Source of the DNA: Acanthopleura granulata
Lineage: Eukaryota > Mollusca > Polyplacophora > Chitonida > Chitonidae
Reading direction: 5' to 3'
Assembly (NCBI GenBank): GCA_016165875.1
Contig: JABBOT010000080.1
Coordinates: forward strand, 6,430,759 to 6,494,758
DNA: 64,000 nt
The notes under the pieces are model-generated. The model was not told the origin of the DNA, searched no databases, and worked only from the letters and a program-made list of their open reading frames with translations. Positions within the stretch are counted from its first letter, which is position 1; each line of letters starts with the position of its first letter. Positions 36,558 to 50,179 of this stretch are shown here, piece after piece. The translations under genes were made by a program, and so were the position numbers.

Positions 36558-39500
36558 GTACATGTGCTCTTGCTCAGCGGTCTTAATGAAGGGATAGACG
36601 GAGATCGAATATTGACAAATCGTGTTTCTTTACTCTGTAATTTACTCAGTAAAACTTCAATCGAGGATATGGGATCTTCACGGCTGATTTACCTATAAAG
36701 CATTGTTCCTACCGGGGCAGATCTTCTGATCAGTGAGGTCGTGGATTCGAAACCCACTGTCACTTATTCTGCTGCTGATTTAAATTTTCAGGTATTAAGA
36801 GAAGGGCGGCAGTTTGCTCCAGGAATTCTGGTCTCCTCCATCCACGGACATAGCGGCTGTCTTAAAAGTACAAAAATTCTTTTGGCGCTAAACAACTATC
36901 AAACAACTGCAGAAGAAAAAAACATAAAAAATACTGAACATTCAAGATTTTTTGTTCCAGCTGGATTAGGAATACACTGTAAACTTACACTAAATTAACT
37001 ACGCTTATAATCTCGTTACTTTTCTTGGATTGTTACATCCAGATGTAAAAAGAAATGATTTCAAGAATTAAACCGGACTTAAAAGTCAATACCAGTTAAG
37101 TTCCCGGCTGCATGTGGACACGGCAGCTCAGCTAGCTGCTGAGAGAAATTTGTCGTAGGTAATTTACCTGTGAAACGGTGCCGTACTCTGGAGAAGAGAT
37201 TTTGATCGCTCATTCCCTATCAAGTACGACATTGCTGAATGCGTACAGACATACGGACGCCGGCACGCTACAGTGATGTATATAGGGCCGTTCACAAGAG
37301 TGCTCTCCTGTGTTCTCCACCGTCCGCACTCCACTCGTCACCCCCGAGGACGTGACACGTCTTGTGAGAAAAGTTACCATCCGAAATCGACCACCTCCAC
37401 CTATCACCGATGTACAAGCAGGAATTACTTATGGGCTCGTGATTATAGATTTAGGGGCAAAATGCGGGCTCAAACCCGAGTACAAATACATTAGTCCCAT
37501 GTTAGGGTAACTAGTAAATCGTTCAGGGCAGATGTCGTTCCGAGGTAGATGAATACCAGCTGTATGACAACCGATGTCTGATGTGGAAATGGCGAGTTAC
37601 CTTCCCTATATACCGAGCCAGACGTAAGCCAACACAAATTGCCGGGCTCTCAATGTTGAGTTTAGTTCTGGTTGCCATCGTTCCCCTTTATCGTTTCCTA
37701 CTTAGCAACACGAAAGATTCACGTCGAATTCATATTCCTGACAAACCAAGGATCAGAAAATCTTTCATATTTTCTTCTTGCTGAAATGAGATTCGACGAT
37801 CATAGTCTACACTTACTTCACGGGTTCACAATTTTACTTTGTGTAAACCAAAACAAATCGAAAAATGGGTGTATAAAAATCGGACTTGGCTTTCGTTTTG
37901 TTCGTACGAAAACACTGATGTTATATTAGCATGTTATAACTATGTGAACTACATTTCATTTTTCCCAGCACACTACAACGTAACGATTTCCAAAATAACC
38001 GTACACAAGATAATCTAAGGATGTTATTTATAACTTTGTTACCATGCATTTTATCGAGGAAAATCAGCGATTGCCGGCTCCCAACGCAATGGCAGAATAA
38101 GCTGTCGTGGGGAGACTTTCCTGTCTAAAGTAATTCCGGCATAGTCTTACATACACCTCTGCCTTTGCCAAGACGCACTACGGAGATATGTGTCCAAGGA
38201 GTGCACATGTCCTGCAAGTGAACAATTAATGGTAGGGATCAAGCTTTCAGCCGCGTCGCCATTACTCGGGGAAATGTGTCCCATTTTGGTCCTCACTTGA
38301 AAGCCTCTGCAAATGACCTGCAGGACTTCGCATTCGCAAAGTCGTCCATTTGTCCATTTGCCATTTTTCATGTTACTGTGTGCATAAGCTAAATGTGATT
38401 TGAGTCATTCCAGTGCCGTCTAGCATATTGCACTTGAGATCACTGCAATTTTTCATCTAATTCTGCTTAAACCATGCCGGTAGGGGAGTGTAGGTTGTTA
38501 GTTCTTACAAAAATGAACACTTAGAACAAAACCTTTATTGAGGTAAATGAACAAGAGGCCTGATTTGATCGGTAACGTGTGACTATTTGCAAACTATCAC
38601 ACTGTTTTCACTGCTCTGGTTTTGCTCTATGTTATAGTTTTTTTATATTTGATCCGGTTTTATGGAAGGATGCCCTATATATATTCTAGTAAACAACATT
38701 TGCATTTGAAAAATGAATAGAATAATAGACAAAGGAGTGGTCTGGCGAGGAACCATTTTTGTATTTTACCACAGATCATATATGTTGAACTTAAAAGGTC
38801 AATTCTCTGTGGCTCTTAGTGACGATGTGATTACATTACATTAATTCATTAGACTGCAGAAACCAAAAATGAAGCCACTCTGAGAAGGTCATATTAATTA
38901 CATTAAGCAAGGAATGTTTAGATTAAGAATAGTATTTTCGTGATTGTAAGAAGAAATCATTGAGACATTTCCTAAAGTTTCAAGCTGATTGGCTTATTTC
39001 TTTAGTCAAGTGCTCACACCCCGTAGGAAGTCGTGCATGTAACCGCTCACTTGGCAATTGGCTATAAACCACATGGCGAAGCAGGGCGAGAGGTTGGCAA
39101 AAACTCGCCATTTCTCGGCGACTACATCAACAACACGGGCTACATGGTCAACCAGAAAAACTGCTTCCGCTAGCCATTTAGCAATTCCCTTTCGACAACG
39201 TATTGTTAGGAGAAGAATTATCTGTCGTAAACACAGAAAGCTGGCCAGTGTGTGTGGGTAAAATTTCCATTTACTCAGCAAATCAAGCGAGCCCCTTTTT
39301 CAAGGACAAATAAACAAGGAGACGAAGGTTGCCCGCAAAACGCCCTGTCTTCAGGCGTATAGAGAAGCGGGAACGTGTGATTGCCCTTCGTGAGCCTTCG
39401 GCACGCCTTGCCGCGGGGCTCGCGTCTGGGAAGTATTTCAATAGAGAGAGAGGTGGAGAATGGTATCATTAATGAGGCATTATCATTGCCAATAGAAGGC

Positions 39501-40203
39501 CGTCCCTCGATCAGCTTGTCAGTTGACGTATTTGCATTCCAGCATCTGTCTTCCTCGTCCGGGTCAGACAGCCCGACTAGTCCAACAACCAGCATAGGCG
39601 AGCCTGCTTGCAATTTTCTGTGGCAAAAGTTTTTCTCAAACGAGCTGCACCAGGCTCAGCCATTTTCCTAGTAAACCTAACCCACTTATGACATATACGC
39701 AATAAAAGAGTCGGATACAATTACAAGGTAGCTTCGATATATCACCAGCGCTACTCTGTAAATTAACACTCTCGTTTATAAGCTCTTTACCACCGCCATG
39801 CTGATTTCACGAGAAACAAGGCAATCGAAATGCGAAGCCTCGGGCTAAGCACGTGTTAAGTATTTGTTTTCCTAGCAGTCTAAATATGTATTTTTTTCAT
39901 TGAAAGTAATTATCAGAAGGTTATTCCCATCGATCGGCCAATACGACAAGCGCCATTGAAGTGGTACAGTTTGGTTTAAGTTCAACATATAGGCCCATCC
40001 GCCGATTCGGTTTGCACTAGGTGTGTACAATGAATATATGAACATATACTGCTTATGTACAGACACAGATAATACACGATTCAACTGCCCGTCTCCAGAC
40101 AGATTGTGTAGAGTAAAATAATTGATGATTATAACATTTATAAGGATCATAAGGTATCCAAAAACAGGACTTACGTAACGAAAATCGGACTAACACATGA
40201 AAA
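36558..40203. other. Intergenic; possible old tRNA-like SINE trace near 36710-36780, otherwise nothing recognised
   Basis: ACCGGGGCAGATCTTCTGATCAGTGAGG followed by GTGGATTCGAAACCCACTG (about 36713-36764) resembles the head of another tRNA-derived repeat with a B box, but one copy is not enough. The region 39300-39670 is GC-richer and open on both strands, yet neither frame starts with ATG. Confidence 0.35.
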
Positions 40204-40215
40204 CAGCAACAAAAT

Positions 40216-40359
40216 TTATTTATCTGTTTATTTATTTATTTATGTGTTTGGTGTTTTACGCAGTACTCAAGAATATTTCACTTATACGACGGCCGCCAGA
40301 AATGTGGTGGGAGGAAACCGGGCAGAGCCCGTAGGAAACTCACGACCCTCCACAGGTTG
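40216..40359 (-). mobile_element. 5'-truncated SINE with a perfect 12 bp target-site duplication
   Basis: A TTTATTT tail, TTTTACGCAGTACTCAAGAA, TATTTCACTTATACGACGGC and GGAGGAAACCGGGCAGAGCC are followed by truncation. CAGCAACAAAAT stands at 40204-40215 and again at 40360-40371. The close match to the family core and the intact duplication mark a relatively recent insertion. Confidence 0.93.
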
Positions 40360-40371
40360 CAGCAACAAAAT

Positions 40372-40665
40372 AGCTATTGCTCTTCTTATAGAAAATTATA
40401 CAATTTTCAAAAAAGTCCCTGTTAACACAACCAGTGCTTTTGTCGAGGGGCACACCTCATATTTTGATTCATTCCTGTGTCAAACTACTGTACACACAGT
40501 AACTCCACATTCTGTGTATTTCAATGGGAGACTGGGCCACACCAACGGATGTAAATCGCGAGAAAAACGTGCTCTTTCTTGTGATGCTGCAGTGCTTGTG
40601 TACTACCTGTTTTTGGAGCGCACATATACCTAAAGGTGTGACATACTACCGGTAAAGAGCAAAGG
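40372..40665. other. Spacer between two inverted SINEs
   Basis: No feature is visible. The long plus frame 40244-40633 is read partly through the SINE and is rejected as a gene. Confidence 0.5.
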
Positions 40666-40908
40666 GGTGGCCTCCGTGGCTCAGTTAGTTAGGGTGCTAG
40701 AGCAGTGTAATGACCCAGGAGCCTCTCATCAAAGCGGTCGCTGTGAGTTAAAGTCTAGCTCATGCTGACCGTTGGGAGGTCTACGAGCAACCTGCGGGTG
40801 ATCATAGGTTTTCCCCGGGTTCTGCCCGGTTTTCCTGCCACCATAATGCTGCCGATATAGTAATGTAAAGTCCGTTTTGGACTATTGTTAAACATCTTGA
40901 AATGAGAG
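40666..40908 (+). mobile_element. Full-length SINE with well-kept tRNA head and diverged 3' end
   Basis: The head GGCCTCCGTGGCTCAGTTAG contains an A-box match (TGGCTCAGTTAG), and GTGAGTTAAAGTC is a mutated B box. CAATAAT-like and CGGGTTCTGCCCGG core blocks follow, but from about 40850 the 3' end aligns only loosely, and the tail is reduced to AAATGAG. It may be an old copy or a subfamily with another tail. Confidence 0.85.
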
Positions 40909-43900
40909 TGTAAAATTAAACTAGTGCAATCATGCGACTTTCAGCGTGTGCATACGCAAGCAAACATACATAAGATACATGATGCGTAGACCAACGCGAA
41001 GTAACAGTTTTGGTCTATACTAGATATTAATAGGCATTCGCTATAGGTGTAGGCAGACCTACTCGAGGTGTAAACACAAGCAAAGTGTGAGTCCGAGAAA
41101 TTGCAATGAGATAACAAGACGATTGCAATGTCAAAATAAAATGCTTATTAAGATCATACTTACCATATATCCCTGTTTGGCCAATCAAGCACATGGAAAG
41201 GATCCATGGGTGAAAGTATAAAATTCAATGATTTCTCCGACAAAATACACACACATTTGTAACTAAGTCAGTATGCAAGGAGAATGCATCTCGGGTTATT
41301 CATTTGTCTTTTCACCGGGAAACGGCAGATATTATAGGCCCGGGAAAAATGCTAATCCGAAACTGTTGTTAACCTGACTCTTCCGCCACAGGTAAGCTTC
41401 TGTAGACTGCTTGTCATCCACCAGTCGCCACCACTTACCAATATTGTCGAGTACTTGCCAGGACCAGCACGGAGATGTTAGCGGCTCGTGTTCCACTGGC
41501 CCTCCACGCTCTTCTGAGTTGGCGTACCGTCTCGCGGCATCTCCGGGCCTTCCAACGCCTGAGGCCACCCTTCAGCTCAGCCAGCAGTATCGGGCCGTCA
41601 AATTTGTCGTCCGTCGATCGATGCCTTGGTACTTACTGCTGGACAAATCTTGTTTCAGAAAGGCCACAGGAACTCCCTATACCTATCACTGCCCGTGTAT
41701 TCTTTCCAATCATCTCTTAATGTATCACAATGATAAACATTTGTGCGTTCAGCCGTATTAGCTGCTTCTTGTTAAATATGAATTTTACTCATGATCGCCA
41801 ATTTGTCTTCCCGTTCACAGCAATATGAAATCTGTCCGAACAATACTGGCGCAGTTTTAGATAAAGACAGAAGAAACCCGGTATGAACCATGAAACAAAC
41901 TCTGTAAGGTTACTGTTTGTCACACACGTTTCGATGTGATGTGCCAACAAAACTGTTTCATAAGAAATAAAGTACAACAGTGAGAGGAAATAATTGTCAA
42001 CTATCAGGATTCGAGAACTGCTTTCGTTAAGATACGTATCAGCACTACTGTGTTATTTGAGGCTTTTATTATCTGCCATCTAATCTCTCCGTTTCCCACG
42101 GACCTCCTATGGTAGTGTTCAATTTTGGTACATAGGAGGAGGTTTACCTGATCACGAATACACAGCCCTTAAAACTTTGAAACGAAGTATTTCTACAATG
42201 CTATTCAAGGGCTTGTCCTCGCATTCTCTGATAAAGACGCTCTCACTTTTATGAAAGCTAATCCATTGATTATAACGCTGTTTTTAAACTTGTTTGAGAT
42301 TTTGATTTCGTGCATACCTCCAGCAGCATTTAGCTATTGGCTAAAGCCGTTTATAACTGCCACTTCCAGAATGAGATGTGCTTTTATGCAGAAAATTCAA
42401 ATTAAATAGACGGAAATAGACGCATGCGGAGTCACGTTTTCTTTCAATATCACTTTGAAATCCTTTCAACAAAGTAAATGCAACGGTTTATCCCTTTGGA
42501 AAACTTTGTGAAAGAAATCAATGGAATCCATTTCAATCTGGTCAGACCAATCCCGTGAAAACATTTGCCCATTCTTTCGAAAACAATGTGAACTTCAAAC
42601 CGTAACTGGATGCTGATACACGCCCCAGGGTTTGGTCAGACATCCCTCGGTGTCGTGCTCCGTTTTTACTTTCTCACAGTTTCAGTTGAGCGATTCCACG
42701 GATTACCCCTGCCGCCAAGTCTTGGAAAAACTGCAAACATCACAGGAATAGTCTAACGTGACAGGGACTGCGTTTTACGGTGCAATGCATTCCGGCGCAC
42801 GAAAAGTATACGCACGAAAGAAGTAGATCGTGATAGATCTTGCGCTGGTTGAATTGCTCCCAGTTTGGAGGTTTGGTGATTTGTTAGCCGTATAAGATAA
42901 AAATCATTAAGAGAACTTAGTGAAACGGGTTTACCAAGCACTACTGCACATACATTGTTTAACCCTTCGAGGCAAATTGGACTGCATTGGATCAAATTAC
43001 TGTTTGAAAATCGGAAGGGATCTGGGTGCAAAAAATGCTAATGTGTCGTTTTTCAAATTGCTTAACCAGTAAAGAGATCAATGTCTTTAATTGAAACTAT
43101 CGTGTATAAATTGAATTTTTATCCTCTTTTTTGACATAGTCGGCTTTCAAATTTTCTTGCTAAAAGCATTTTTAGCACTTCAGACGTGATAAGGAAATAC
43201 TCAATTTTCTGTCAATTAACAATTTTGATTCTCAGTCTGAAAGAAATTCTTTTCGCTATTAAACAAAAGTTGCGTCCCTTGCCAAAGGTGATGCATATAG
43301 CCCTACAATAGATCCCATTTACTTGACGGCTTGAGTGCAAGCAATATTGATTCCCACTGAATTACAGGATTATTGACACTGATCAAGTACGTTGAGTTTT
43401 GCATACACTAACGGGGCTGCTTTTTTGCGCCTCCGTCAATGGGCCCACTTGGGGACTTTAGTGTTGCTTGGACTGGCGTGGATAGGAAACCAGAGCCAGG
43501 ACACCTTTTTTAGAGTTGATGGATGATTAAGACTGTTGGAGAATCAATTTCCTCGCACATGAATACTAATCTTGCCATTATTTGTATCTCTAATAAGCCG
43601 ATCGCCGGCCCCCTTCCCCGGGCGCGACAAAATGCAGTGCAACATTACCCTAAGTTTTTAAGAGCAATGTCTTATCTTCTTTTAATCAAAGACGTTTACT
43701 TAAAACAAAGGTGCTATTTACGAATAGCCTTTCCTTAGAGGCTACGCCGACTGACACCTTGTTCAGACATAACAGCAGTGTTAACGTCAAGGTTAAAACA
43801 GAGGTTTTGCGCGGTCTTCCAGAAAACAGAGCCAGGTGCAACAGAGACGTCCGATGTGATTTCGGGTCATGTATTTACTCTTTCTTTAAAGCATTCCTCA

Positions 43901-45032
43901 GTGGTTTTAAGGAAATCTGAAAGCAGCAACAGGGTTCTAAGTACATGTGATCCGTAGCTTCCAAACACGAAAACGTGTGGAGTTTATTTAAGCCTCCACA
44001 CGTCTGTTAACCAGCGGTAAGGAGCAAATCTTAGGGATTTCTTAACCCAGAACAGCAGAAAAAGTTTCTTTTGCTTAAAATCTTGTATATGAAACCAGGG
44101 ATTACATTAAATTTGCGGACAATTTCACCCCGTTTCGCTGGAGGCCATACAAACGTCTGAGTCCTGGAAGACGTCCCTAAATCCTCAAAATCTGGATGAA
44201 GCTAGGGAGTACGAGACCCTCAGACACTTCCTGTTGAATTCTACAGGTTATGCCTTCATTATCTCTTTTTGTCAAATGACACGTTTTTTCCCCCTTCTTC
44301 TTCTTCAAATCAAGTTGTATTTTCCCTTAGGCTGACTACTTTGATTTAACCGTGGCGAAAATCGCAAAGATGCTGAAAAGACTTCATTACTGTCAGCTTT
44401 GGCTACAGGCAGCTTTACCATTTAAAATCAGAGACCCAGGGGTCTATATATGTATAACGTCCTCCGTTACATCAGGCGAGTTCCTCGCTTGTTTTCCAAG
44501 TCGCTTAGACGACGTTACAATTGAAGCGATGTGCCTGGCACGACAAGAGCCGTTCCATCCTGGATTTGTCCGGCTTCTTCCTTCTAATGCATATTAGTCT
44601 CGAGCTTGTTGGGATTCCATTTGCTTCCGCCTGACCTAAGAGTATCAAACCTGACATTACCTAACCTTATGTCATACACTTCTCCTATCGGCTTTTCGTC
44701 CATCTCTCTATTAAACATGCTGTCTTCAGTTAGAAACGCTGGAAGCGCTAATACGTTATACAGTGTACAGAACATGCTGTTACACAAGATGTCAAAGACC
44801 CATGTCGATATTGATGTAGACCTCCTGATTCGCCGACTATAAGCTACGCCCATACTCAAGAAGCAAGCACCGAGCTCAATTCTAAGATCGCACAAATTCT
44901 GTCGGGAATATGCCAGAAGTAGCACATACGTAAAAAAGTGGCTAGTGTTGATACATTAAAAGAAACTTCAAATTTTGCAAACGTCAGCAATGAACAGCGA
45001 GAGATAAATGGTCAATATACTTGTAGCAAAAT
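40909..45032. other. Intergenic, nothing recognised
   Basis: Overlapping plus and minus frames at 41332-41761 and 44352-44925 carry no domain that I know. No repeat family was seen. Confidence 0.4.
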
Positions 45033-45250
45033 CCATTTATTTATTTGATTGGTGTTTTATGCCGAACTAAAAAAATATTGCAGTTATACAAAAGCAGGCA
45101 GCATTAAGGTGGACAGAACCCGGCAGAGCGCGGGTGAAGCCCGCGTTCATCTTCAGGTTGCTGACAGACCTTCCAACGTAGGACCGGATAGGAAGCCAGC
45201 ATGAGTTTTAATTGAACTAACAGCGACCGCTTTAGCGAGACGCTTCTGTG
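45033..45250 (-). mobile_element. SINE, nearly full length but diverged
   Basis: TTTATTTATTTGATTGGTGT and TTTATGCCGAACT begin the copy. GCAGCATTAAGGTGG, CCCGGCAGAGCGCGGG and AGGTTGCTGACAGACCTTCC follow, and AACAGCGACCGC matches the region 5' of the B box. The A-box end is missing. Confidence 0.85.
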
Positions 45251-46141
45251 TCCACCTCGGCCAAGGGGTATCTTGGGGCACATTCTAAGCCGAAAGTAAA
45301 ACTGAAACCATTCACGGCCAGTAAGGCAACAGATGAATTTTTTGTTCTTAGTGATACGGCAAAGGAAGACACGGCATCGTAGCCACGCGTTCCTAGGCCA
45401 AGATGACGACGAATTATCTTCAAGCATACATGCATAGCAAGGCGTTGGAGGCCATATTTCATGAATTCATAATCATAGTAGGATTGTAGCAAGTTCACTG
45501 ATCATTGGATGCCTGGATGGTTGGTAACACAAAGGCACATCTATGATAAGAAAATAGTTTAAATGTCATTAAGTTATTAACGTTCTTTGCAATTTCAATT
45601 TAGCATCAATTATTTTTTTCACCATTGTTTCGCTACGGTTAATACATAAGTAAACTGTTACTAAATAACAAAATGTTTAGTAACTTCAAACAGTTACATG
45701 GATGGAAAAGAGTGTGAACAGATATTAATCCTAAGTGTCCGGCTGGTGGCTGTACATATAGGCCAGTTTAAGCATCTTTAAAGTCAAAGTGATCGCCGTT
45801 CTGATTTCTTAGGGCATTTGATTGTTTGAATAGACTAGCATTTTAATATAATTAAATACTAACAATAGTAAGCTTTTCGGGTAGATCGTATAATAACTTC
45901 GTATACATTTCATCGGGTGTTTTAATAAATGACAAAATACTCACCCGTGTTATTAAAAGCAAAGATGAAGTCAGGCATTTTCACTGGCTTCTTAATAAAT
46001 GAAGAGATCAGCTATTTCACCGCGTTGGGAACAAATAACATTTCCAGACAATATGCCTGGTTTACATGGTTTTATGAGGTCAGGCGGTCACTGGGTTACG
46101 AATATAGAGTTGCTGCCCTGGACATTCACCGTAGTGGTTAC
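45251..46141. other. Intergenic, nothing recognised
   Basis: AT-rich sequence without identifiable features. Confidence 0.5.
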
Positions 46142-46300
46142 AATTTATTTATTTATTTTTATTTAGTTAGTTAGGTAGGTAGTTAGTTAGTTCCTGTTTA
46201 ATGCCATACTCAAGAATGTTTCATTTATACAATGGCTGTCGTATTTATTAAGGGAGAAACCATGAGTTCCCGTGTGTAAACCACCAATCTTTGCTAAGTC
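46142..46300 (-). mobile_element. Diverged SINE copy with TAG-rich tail
   Basis: The tail TTTATTTATTTTTATTTAGT runs into TTAGTTAGGTAGGTAGTTAG. TTTAATGCCATACTCAAGAA and TGTTTCATTTATACAATGGC follow. The AACCACCAATCTTTGCTAAG part resembles the middle of the copy at 12695, supporting a second subfamily. Confidence 0.7.
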
Positions 46301-49300
46301 AGTGACGATCTTGCTTACACATTGCAATTGGCTACTGACAAATAATGAAGAGGAAAACTTAAGAGGAATGCTAGTCTCGTGTGATAACAGGCTTGTTCGA
46401 GAACGAATAATAAGCATGGTGGTGATATGATGTCAAATAGAACACCTAAGCATGGCTTTGGATAATTTTGCTGCGAAGAAATTTGTGATAAGCTGTGTTA
46501 AATGATCACCGAGTAGTAAAACGTTGTTGCATTGAACATAATTTCCATATTCGTAATTACTACGTTTTTTCTAGCGCAAAAGACATCAAATCACATACAT
46601 GTATATACTATTTAAATTGAAGACATTCTACACAAGTGAGCAACAAATGTTAAGATTTAATATCTTTAATCAAATAACCAGTTTATCAGAAACACTGAGA
46701 CATCAGATGACAGACACAACATCGCAGAAAATCAAAACCATCATTTGATTAAGCTGACTGACATGTTTCGATAGAAAGGTCCAAAAGCCTCATAAAATTA
46801 CGCTAATAGCTCTGGCAACGAACTGCCAGTTGTTTCACTGTAAAATAACCGCCATAAAGGCCTTAACATCATATAATAAAATGTGAACCCCACACAGTTC
46901 ATCTGCTTCTACTAATGCGGGCGTTTTACCACTAAAACGACTGTAATGGTAGAACACTCGAAGAAAGAAAAGAGTTACCAGGCTGTGGTGAAGACACGGA
47001 CGTTTTTAATAGTGTATGTGTACTTGTTTGTCATTCATATTTTTAGCGTCGCATCTTGGAGAAGTATCAACCAAGGCATCGAAACTGGCATATTCCCATT
47101 TTTGCATGAAGACCATAAAATACACATGCTCACATAGAACCAAAACTGAAGTTTGACGAGTAAAGTGTATGCTGAAAAGTTATTCAGCAGTGTCAGGAAT
47201 AAATTCTGTCGCAAATTTGCAGGCACCTACTCTAAGATGTCAGCTGGCCCAACATCAGCAGGCTTCATTGCAAAGGAGATGGCATGTCCCTAGTCAGTAG
47301 AAGATGGTTCCTTAGTCAATAGAACGTGGTCTACCGCCTGTTGAAGATGTCTTTCCACCTTTTAACTGCAGCTTACACCATTGTGAAGCAATTTTAAGGA
47401 ATAGCCAAATATCTTGCGCTTGCATCTCAATTTAATGTATGAAATAAGGAAATCTCCTCGGCTACATTCCCGTAAAAAACAGATTTTGTCACAGTTTTTA
47501 TGACCTTCTCATTCATTGGCGCCTGGATTACTAGAACCTTGTGTTTCCATCACCGGCCTTGGACTAAATCTGACCCTTGAGAATCGCTTGAATGCTTTCA
47601 TGGCAAGAGCAGAAGGCCATTGCAAATCTCCTGTGACAAGACGTCCAGTAGGGGTGTGCTGGAACAATCGCGGTTTACTCACTGAACGTTCTTGTCAGGA
47701 AAGAAGAGCCGCTATGACATGTGATCAGCACTCGGCACATTCCGGGAGAACCTCTTTTCAATCCATCATGCAACAGCTTTCATCATTGGCTTCGACGTAT
47801 AGACGCCAGGAGGTGTCAAAAATGAATTATGGACTATGATGAAGGAGTAAGGTGGGATTTCTGACCGGATTGGACACAGTGCGGAAAACTGATACAGTAT
47901 ATTATATCACGACGCGCCTTCTTGCAATTGGGGAGCGTCCTTTTACCTTTGGCAGATGAGAGGATAGAGATACTGACAGTGAGATTCTGAGCCCGGTGTT
48001 CTGGAGAGGGAAGAGATCTAGGTTCCCCTTTGCAACCGAGTCACAAACATGTATGTCTTCGTACCAGCACTCCGGGAAAGAGAGACGTGCTGCTCGGTTC
48101 TAAAAGCGGGGAGTACAGATATTTTATTGTTCTCTTGCATTGTATCACATAACGAGAAGGTTAAAAGAACGGTTAATTCTAAATACGCACATCTCTATTT
48201 ATCACGTTCGCTCTGGAACTTTGACTCCATCATGTCCCTGTAACCTTCTAATATACCATCTATGAGATTTAACTGTGCTGTGCCGTATTCCTCTTCTAAG
48301 CCTTTCGATGAACAACCCACACTCATTAATAACAGATGTAGGCATAAGAACAATTTGCGCGTTTCGAAATGCAACCTTACAAAGACAGAATTATTTCCCT
48401 TTGCGACGTGGCAACGCCCCTATGTGGCAAGATTGGGTAGGTCGGCCATTTCTAATATGAGGCGGTAAACAGAATATAAAGAACCACTTAAACAAAATTA
48501 GATAATTTTCCGAATTAGGTCCTTGGGGAAAATTTAAGTGTAAAAAATGCAGGCAAAAATGTGCCAAAAGTTTTATCTAAACAAGGATTATGCCATGTTT
48601 AAAGATGGCCAAGTTGTCCTATTTGTCGTCAAGCAGCTACACCATTCTGTACGTGGAAGTCACCATGTTGACGTAATGAAGTTAACGATGTTAACAGGTG
48701 GCTTTTCCTTTCAATGGCTGTATATGACGTTAGACCATCTTTGTCAAGGACTTCAGCACTTAGAAATTATATACTCACGACGTAATGTACCCGGTAACTG
48801 TTCTTTGATAGTGTCCAGTTGCATGCAACGTAATGTTTTTTTCGAAAGCAAATACCTCTGTCGTGCAAGGTTTTTGATTACAAATGACCCAGTGTTTCAA
48901 ACACTGTACTGCAATCCAACCCAGCCTAACACACTGACCATCACGGAGGTGCAGAACATATAACTTGAAAATGGGGAAGTTTGAAATATACCCTTCCATG
49001 AAAGCATCTCCATTATAAAGCTGATCGCGATCCGAAAGAAAAAAAGAAGACTGATAAAGATACATATATATTTGAAAGGATTGACGGCTAAGTTTACGCT
49101 GAAGTAGAACAAGATTTAGACAGGAGCTGGTGCGAAACACATTTGGGTGGGCATTAGATACACTGTCACTACAGAAACTAATCGCGGCATGACCTGCACT
49201 TCATAAGAAGGTATACACCTGGGTGTTAAGTCATCCCAATGCAACTTTTCGAATTTCACCACTACCCCCTTTATTTTCTACGCAATAGCTCTAAAAATGC

Positions 49301-49899
49301 ATTTTCTTTATAAGATTTGAAAGTGTTAGATGTTTGCTCGAGAGCAGAGCATAGCGTGACTTGGCAGCGTTAAGTGTGGGGCTGTCATCGACATCCATTT
49401 GGAGACGACAAATGCCATTTTGATACCAAAAGATATCCACAGTTTACTGCGTTTTTAAGCTTCCTTGTAGGTTCGATTTTGTAAGGCGCAAGCCCATATA
49501 TCTGGCTGTCTATTTATCATTGATACATGTAATAACCCTCGATCTACATGGAAAGAAATTTAGGTATGGACGTTCTTAACGAGATCATCTACGTCCCATT
49601 TTCACAACGCCATGCATTCCACGGTCGGGTCATACTAAAGACTTCAAAAATGATACTTGTTGCTGCCTCGCTTGACGCTCATCACTGAGAGGCTAGAGCA
49701 AAGAAACAAGACTGTTCGGCCCGATGTCAGTATAATATGACTCGGTGGGTTGTCACGTCTTTACCGGCATGGACATCGATCTTCCACAAGAAGACAAAGA
49801 AAATATATACACTCTAAAGACGTCCTCGTCGTCATATGACTGAAACTTGTACGACGTAAAGCCCAAGCATTCATACACACATACTGTACACACATACAA
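46301..49899. other. Intergenic, nothing recognised
   Basis: A 138-codon ATG frame at 48547-48963 is overlapped by long minus frames, has no recognisable domain, and is within the length expected by chance for a window of this size. Confidence 0.4.
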
Positions 49900-49925
49900 A
49901 ACTAAATATATATATATATATACTA
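49900..49925. repeat. (TA)n microsatellite
   Basis: AAATATATATATATATACTATA; about eight TA units. Confidence 0.9.
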
Positions 49926-49945
49926 TACATCTTGTGCCTGTTGAA

Positions 49946-50179
49946 CCACTCCGTAATGACTCAGAAACCTCCCATCAATGCAGTCGCTGTGAGTTCAAGT
50001 CCAGCTCATGCTAGCTTCTTCTCCTACGGTACGTGGGAAGTCTGCTAGCAGCCAGCGGGTGGTCATATGTTTGCCCCGGGCTCTGTCCCGTTTTCTCCCA
50101 TCAAAATGCTGGCCGAGATCTTATAAGTGAAATATTCTTGAGAAAGACGTAAAACACCGATCAAACAAATAAATAAATA
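49946..50179 (+). mobile_element. SINE, 5'-truncated, B box retained
   Basis: CGGTCGCTGTGAGTTCAAGT-like sequence (here GCAGTCGCTGTGAGTTCAAG) carries an intact B box. CCCGGGCTCTGTCCCGTTTT, TTATAAGTGAAATATTCTTG and an AAATAAATAAAT tail complete the copy. About 25 bp of the head with the A box is missing, so it could not drive Pol III by itself. Confidence 0.92.

Noticed and set aside
36713..36764. Possible tRNA gene or other SINE head
   Set aside because: A TTCGAAACC B-box match exists, but no cloverleaf can be drawn and there is only one copy in the window.
39275..39671. Frames of 112 and 96 codons on opposite strands in a GC-richer patch
   Set aside because: Both begin with TTG, both are open at once, and no domain is visible.
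40244..40633. 129-codon plus frame
   Set aside because: Its first third is antisense SINE sequence; the remainder has no motif.
48547..48963. 138-codon ATG frame
   Set aside because: The length is expected by chance in 64 kb of this composition; minus frames overlap it and no family is recognised.
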